Shown here: positions 59,267 through 64,000 of the stretch, piece after piece | How positions within the stretch are numbered: the stretch's first letter is position 1 | How the letters are laid out: each line of letters starts with the position of its first letter | DNA from: Spizellomyces punctatus DAOM BR117 | Lineage: Eukaryota; Chytridiomycota; Chytridiomycetes; Spizellomycetales; Spizellomycetaceae | DNA length: 64,000 nt | Direction of reading: 5' to 3' | NCBI RefSeq assembly: GCF_000182565.1 | Contig: NW_015971543.1 | Coordinates: 1,376,947-1,440,946 of the forward strand | Notes under the pieces: generated by a model | Seen by the model: the letters and a program-made list of their open reading frames with translations, nothing else | Told to the model about the DNA's origin: nothing | The model's database searches: none | Program-made: the position numbers and the translations under genes

Positions 59267-62200
59267 TCAGACTTCTTGCCCAGCGGCCTGCTTGTTCACT
59301 TTCAAACCCCCAAAATCGTCTTTGCGAACCCTCCGCAACGCTTTGAACACCCGCAAGGACATGCGCACATCCTTTATTGCCCAGTCCCATTCCATACGTT
59401 GTTGGGAACACGGATTAACAACCGTACGTTCTCGCTCCCATCTTGGGACACCGCAACAGTCAGGTATGATACGAATTAGCTGTAGAGGGTGAACAAGATG
59501 AGTTTTGTTCTTTGACAAACAATGACAAGCCGAATCAACATACCAGCCCAGCGATGAGAGAGATGGATCCGAAAGCGACGCTGAAGAGCCATAGTGTGAT
59601 TGGTAATGGAACCGTACTAAACACTTTCCCTCCAAACTGGACAATCAAGACCTGTCCCAACACGGTGCCAACATTGACGCCCACAAAGAACTTATTTCTG
59701 AGAATCCCACGAAAAGGCACCGCAAAAGAGTCCCACAATTTCCACACCCAAGAAAGCCTCCTTCCTTGACGCCGTGCGTTACTCAGCCCATCGATCACCC
59801 GACAATTGATTTCATTAAACAATTGCATGAACACAAATGCATTGAAGCAAACCGTTTGCAAAATCGCCTTGTCGTGATCGTTTCCGTCCACGTCCAATCC
59901 CAAGAGTTTTGGACCTAGGAGAAGCAGCCCGAGTGATCCTATAATCTGCACAACAGCTTGCCCAATGATCATCTTATACATGGGAAAGGTTATCAAGCTG
60001 GCTGTGCGTTTATCGGGACGTCGGTTGAGCGATTCTTCTGTTGGGGGATCAGTCGCCAATGCCAAGGCTGCAAATGTATCCATGATGAGATTGACCCAAA
60101 GAAGTTGGACAGTGGTGAGCACAGCGGTGTTTTCAGAAGATAAAAGGGCGGAGATGAACGTCAAGAGGACCGCAGTGATGTTTACGGTCAATTGAAATTG
60201 GAGGAACTTGCGAACAGCGTCGTTCACGGCTCGGCCCCACATGATAGCTTTGATGATTGAGATGAAGGAATCATCCAACATGACGACATCCGAGGCTTCT
60301 TTTGCAACCTATCATAGCGAAGAAATTAAACAAGAGTCCAGAAAGAGCAAAACGTTGATATATACCTCTGTCCCGCTTCCCATACTGAATCCTACATCCG
60401 CCAAATGCAGGGCAGGTGCATCGTTCGTCCCGTCTACATCAAGATCATTGCAAACATGTAAGAATACACTGGTAACAAGCCGAAGCTAATGTCACAACGT
60501 ACCACCAGTCACAGCTACCACTTGACCCATTTTCTTCAACCACTCTACTAACAGTCTCTTATCCGTAGGTGATGACCGAGCCAGGACTTGAAGCTTTGGG
60601 ATGAGCGCCTGCATTTTGTCGTCGGACAGCTCCCGAAAGTCATGACTGTAAAGAAAAATGTCAGAAACATAAAGCGATTCCCGTAACCAAAGCAAAATGT
60701 TAACCTACCCTTCGATGCATAACCCGCCACGAGTGTATATACCGCATTTGCGTGCAATAGCTTGGGCCGTTACAAGATTGTCACCCGTCACCTAAACAAG
60801 ACATTGACATGAGGCAACGGACTTTGTGGCATACTATGTGGGACGTGACTAACCATCCGGACAATAACGCCTGCTTTCCGGCATTTTTTGACGGCATCTA
60901 GCACGCCTTCGCGTAGAGGATCTTCGATCCCAACGAATCCGATGAGAACGAGGTCACTCATATCGGCTTCTTGGTCGCCTTCAGTGGGTTCGGTGCTCTT
61001 GCCCTGGGTCTTCGGTTGGTTTGGTTGAGCGTCTGAAGGGTTTTCGCCGTTTCTTTGGTCTTTTTTAGTTATGGGCTTCTCCCTTTTGCTGTTGGATTCG
61101 TTGTCGCTATCATCCATTTCTTCGTCAGTCTGGATAGCTTCATCTTTGGTTGTGACTGCTCCATTCGCGTCCTCTTTCTCTGTTTCCTTCACATCGCTGC
61201 TTCTCTTGACGGACTTTTGCTTCTTGTTTTTTCGCTTTTTATTACTTTCCTTTCCAGGTTCTTGTCTCCGATTTTCATTTTCCACCGGTTTATCATCCGT
61301 TTTTGTATTCAATTTCTTGTTCGTCTCTCCGGATTCTTCATCTGGTTTATTGCTCTTCTTCTCGTTCGCCTTTCCATCTTTTTTGTTGCCGGAATGTTTC
61401 GGTTTTTCGTTTGGCGGGTTACCGCTGACATCTTTGTACGCCAGTAAAATAATCCTCAGAGCATCCTCTGCGTACCTCCTCATAATTTTCCTGAATTTCT
61501 CTCTGGCTTCCTCGTCCAAGGGTTTCGGAGCTTCACCCTGCGCTTCCAGGTACATCGTACAATCTCCCAAAAGACATTCGGCGGCACCTTTAACGTACAG
61601 CCGTTGGGTACCATCGTGATTGATAAGGGTAGCTTCGCATTTCTTTTGAGAACTGAATGGATATTTGTGGATGATGTTTGCTTTTTCTCGCACCTCTGTG
61701 TACTCGGTACCAAGTTCGCGTGCCAGTTGAAGGAGGGCAACGTCCGTGCGCGAACCTATAAATGTTAAATTCTTGGATTTGTTGGTATCCTTTGGATGGT
61801 CTCCTTGGGCATTGTCATTGGATGAATGCGTATCGCCATCTCGTTCATTGTTAGTACCCTCCGAGTTATCATCAGCGTCTTCCTCTTCGAATGCAGTGGA
61901 GTTGATTGAAATACTCTCAGTGACTAAGGACAATAGTTCGTCTCCTAATCGTTCTTTGAAATGGGAAATACGGTGTTGGGAGCTATGGTGCTGATTTGCA
62001 TCTCCTTCACTGCCACTGCTTGTCGGAGACTCTGGACTTCCATTCGTTTCGACATGCTGATCATGGTCATCTTCGGAAGGACGTTGCTGTTTGCGTGGGG
62101 GTAAAAGTTCCACTCCCCCAATTTTCGCTCTGACAACGGTCATCTCATTTTGAGTAAGGGTTCCAGTCTTGTCCGAGCAAATTGTTGTTGCGCTTCCCAT

Positions 62201-63965
62201 CGTCTCGCTAAAAACGAGAGCAGGCATATCAGAGAAAGATTAAACCGTGATTGTTTTAATGTGAGCGTATTTCAACATACCAAGCAGAAAGAACTCTAAC
62301 TAAATTTCCATCCGTCATCATTCTGGTCGTAGCATATGCCAACGCAATGGTTACGGCCATAGGGAGACCTTCCGGAACAGCGACGACCACAATCGTTATA
62401 CTCTGGATCACGATGGCCACAATAGCGCTGACAATGTTAACGGCGGGAGGGATGTCCTTGTCTCGCTGGCTGGGTGGTGTATGTTGCCGCGTGACGAAAT
62501 ACTTTATCAAAAGAGTGCTGTAGGTGGGCAAATGTGGTCAGTCGATGCGACCCAATTTTCAATGATCAAATGACAAAAGTATTGATCCTCACATGAGCAT
62601 TAGGATTGCTGCTGCGATGCCGAATTTGGCGATGCGCTCTGCCAAAGCCTGTAGCTTTTCTTGAAGCGGTGTAGCAGCATTTGCATCATCGTCGCGAATT
62701 GACTGGTGAATTACCATCATCGCTGCGTGAGCAGGTCTCGCAGGTGTAAACTCCAAACGACCTTGCATCACGTACCATCATAGCACTACCCATGACCGAT
62801 TTTTGCCCTGAATGTTCGCAAACCCGCCAGAAACCATGTCAACATTCTCATTTGTAGGCCAACACACGTAGCAACCTACCGACGCAACAGACGACTCCTC
62901 TCCCCATTCCCTCCTGGATCCTACTACCACTCAACAAGACGACATCCTCACCGATCTTCTTCTGAGTACTCTCACTCTCCCCCGTAGAACTTGATTCGTC
63001 CACTTTGAGCTCCGATCCACGGACCAGGAGACAATCTGCGGCTAGGATTTCACCAGAATCGAGAAGGTAAATGTCCCCAACAACTAATGAGGTGCTTGGA
63101 ATCGTCACTTCCTTGCCGGATCGAAGGACTTTGACTTTCCGATCACTCTTTTTTGCGTTCAGTTTCCGGAATTGGCGTTCTTTTTGGTCTTAATGACGAA
63201 TACTTTGGTCAGTGCGCATCCCAACAATAGCTCTTTCCATATCTCACGTACAATCGTTCACAGAGTTTGTCAAGACCACGACCAAGACCGCGACCAGGAT
63301 TCCCGCTCCATCGACCCATCCAACGCTAACAGATTCCGAAAGTTAATACTTGGGGTCGTTCCATAGGAAGCGAAAAGGGCCCCGTATACCCACCGAGGCT
63401 CCTCTGGATCATGTAGTCCTACAATGTAGACAGTCAATGGCGAATCAACCGAGAACAACATTGGGCGGCACAATTCACCAACCAGAAAAATAATCCTCCC
63501 ATATACCAATCCCCAGTGAAATGAGTGCCGCTATGCTCAAAAGAACTGCGAAAATGTCAATGTAAACATGTTTGGAAGGTTCGGAGAGAAGCGATTCGAG
63601 TACACCTACTCAAAGTCTTATCGGACAATGCCTCCCACATGAGCTTACAAAATGGTTTTGATTTCGCTTCTGGAAGTACCTATACACTATGTCAATCCCA
63701 GTGTTTCAAATATGAAATGACGGCTACATACATTCTCGCCATATTCTTCTTTCCGCGACTTTTCATCCTTCTTGTCCAATCCCTTATCAGGATCCACTTT
63801 CAAGCTCTCCAAAACCCCATCAACTCCTCCCAAGTCATCAAGAAGCGCCTGATTCTTGTGGTCTTCAAATACAGCAGCGAGTTTGTCTGTTATACCAGAT
63901 GACTGATCGTTCGAGTCAGAGGAGGTCCGGACGGGATGGTAGTCGCTGCTTCGTGGGCGTGCCAT
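59267..63965 (-). CDS. PMCA-type calcium-transporting ATPase
   Basis: Fifteen exons: 63965-63732, 63679-63610, 63545-63483, 63418-63394, 63325-63252, 63188-62880, 62807-62776, 62702-62593, 62517-62281, 62207-60854, 60791-60709, 60645-60503, 60433-60366, 60308-59544, 59479-59267; 1259 residues. P2B pump that exports or stores Ca2+ at ATP cost. Seen: TGES actuator motif; [20 protein letters not shown]; catalytic [12 protein letters not shown] with the Asp near residue 397; [48 protein letters not shown]. An insertion of about 155 Lys/Glu/Asn-rich residues lies between AYKDVSG and [15 protein letters not shown]. The short C-tail ([20 protein letters not shown]) resembles the calmodulin-binding region of PMCAs. 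Exon 4 is only 25 bases and exon 7 only 32. Confidence 0.94.
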
Positions 63966-64000
63966 GATGGTGGAAGCATAGGACAAAGGAAACTTTGGAC

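Noticed and set aside
1-64000. CRISPR arrays, rRNA, operons or prophage
   Set aside because: None seen; the window is intron-rich eukaryotic nuclear DNA and no regularly spaced repeat arrays were found.

Overview
The window reads as nuclear DNA of a zoosporic, chytrid-type fungus. Almost every gene is split by short GT-AG introns, mostly 55-80 bases. Fungal cell-biology genes (Tom40, RMND1, a Skt5/Nif1-like Sel1 protein, a Gcn4-like bZIP factor) sit beside genes that most Dikarya lack: an XRP2-type ciliary Arl3 regulator, a supervillin-type actin-binding protein, a Frizzled-like 7TM receptor, a long-form SppA protease and a PMCA-type calcium pump. XRP2 is the strongest hint of a flagellated stage. 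The species cannot be named from this sequence alone.

Layout. 1-1.3 kb: non-coding, with CT repeats. 1.3-9.1 kb, all minus strand: XRP2, RMND1/RMD1, an F-box/LRR protein and a nine-exon coiled-coil protein with a SAP-like segment. 9.1-12.7 kb: gene-poor. 12.7-21.5 kb, plus strand: a secreted large-subunit catalase, then a 1656-residue supervillin-like protein. 21.7-27.1 kb, minus strand: SppA and GSK-3. 27.1-31.4 kb: gene-poor, with one orphan promoter. 31.4-35.9 kb, plus strand: Gcn4-like bZIP factor, a small PY-motif membrane protein and a small secreted Cys-rich protein. 37-45.5 kb: short-chain dehydrogenase (minus), GT4 glycosyltransferase and intronless arsenite methyltransferase (plus), Sel1-repeat protein (minus). 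46.3-52 kb: Tom40 (minus) divergent from eIF3b (plus), then an F-box protein (minus). 52.8-54.6 kb, plus strand: a mitochondrial LEA-like protein and a DUF1295 membrane enzyme. 54.6-57.0 kb: no gene recognised. 57.0-64 kb: Frizzled-like receptor (plus) converging on a 15-exon PMCA calcium pump (minus).

Most genes are independent units, not operons. Shared themes are mitochondrial function (RMND1, Tom40, the LEA-like protein, possibly SppA), signalling (GSK-3, Frizzled-like receptor, calcium pump, bZIP) and stress or detoxification (catalase, arsenite methyltransferase). TATA boxes lie upstream of the catalase, bZIP, PY-motif, secreted and coiled-coil genes; I did not notice one near most housekeeping genes.

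Exon structures were built by hand from reading-frame continuity, GT/AG sites and family consensus. Every multi-exon model given closes in frame. No transcript data or database search was available.
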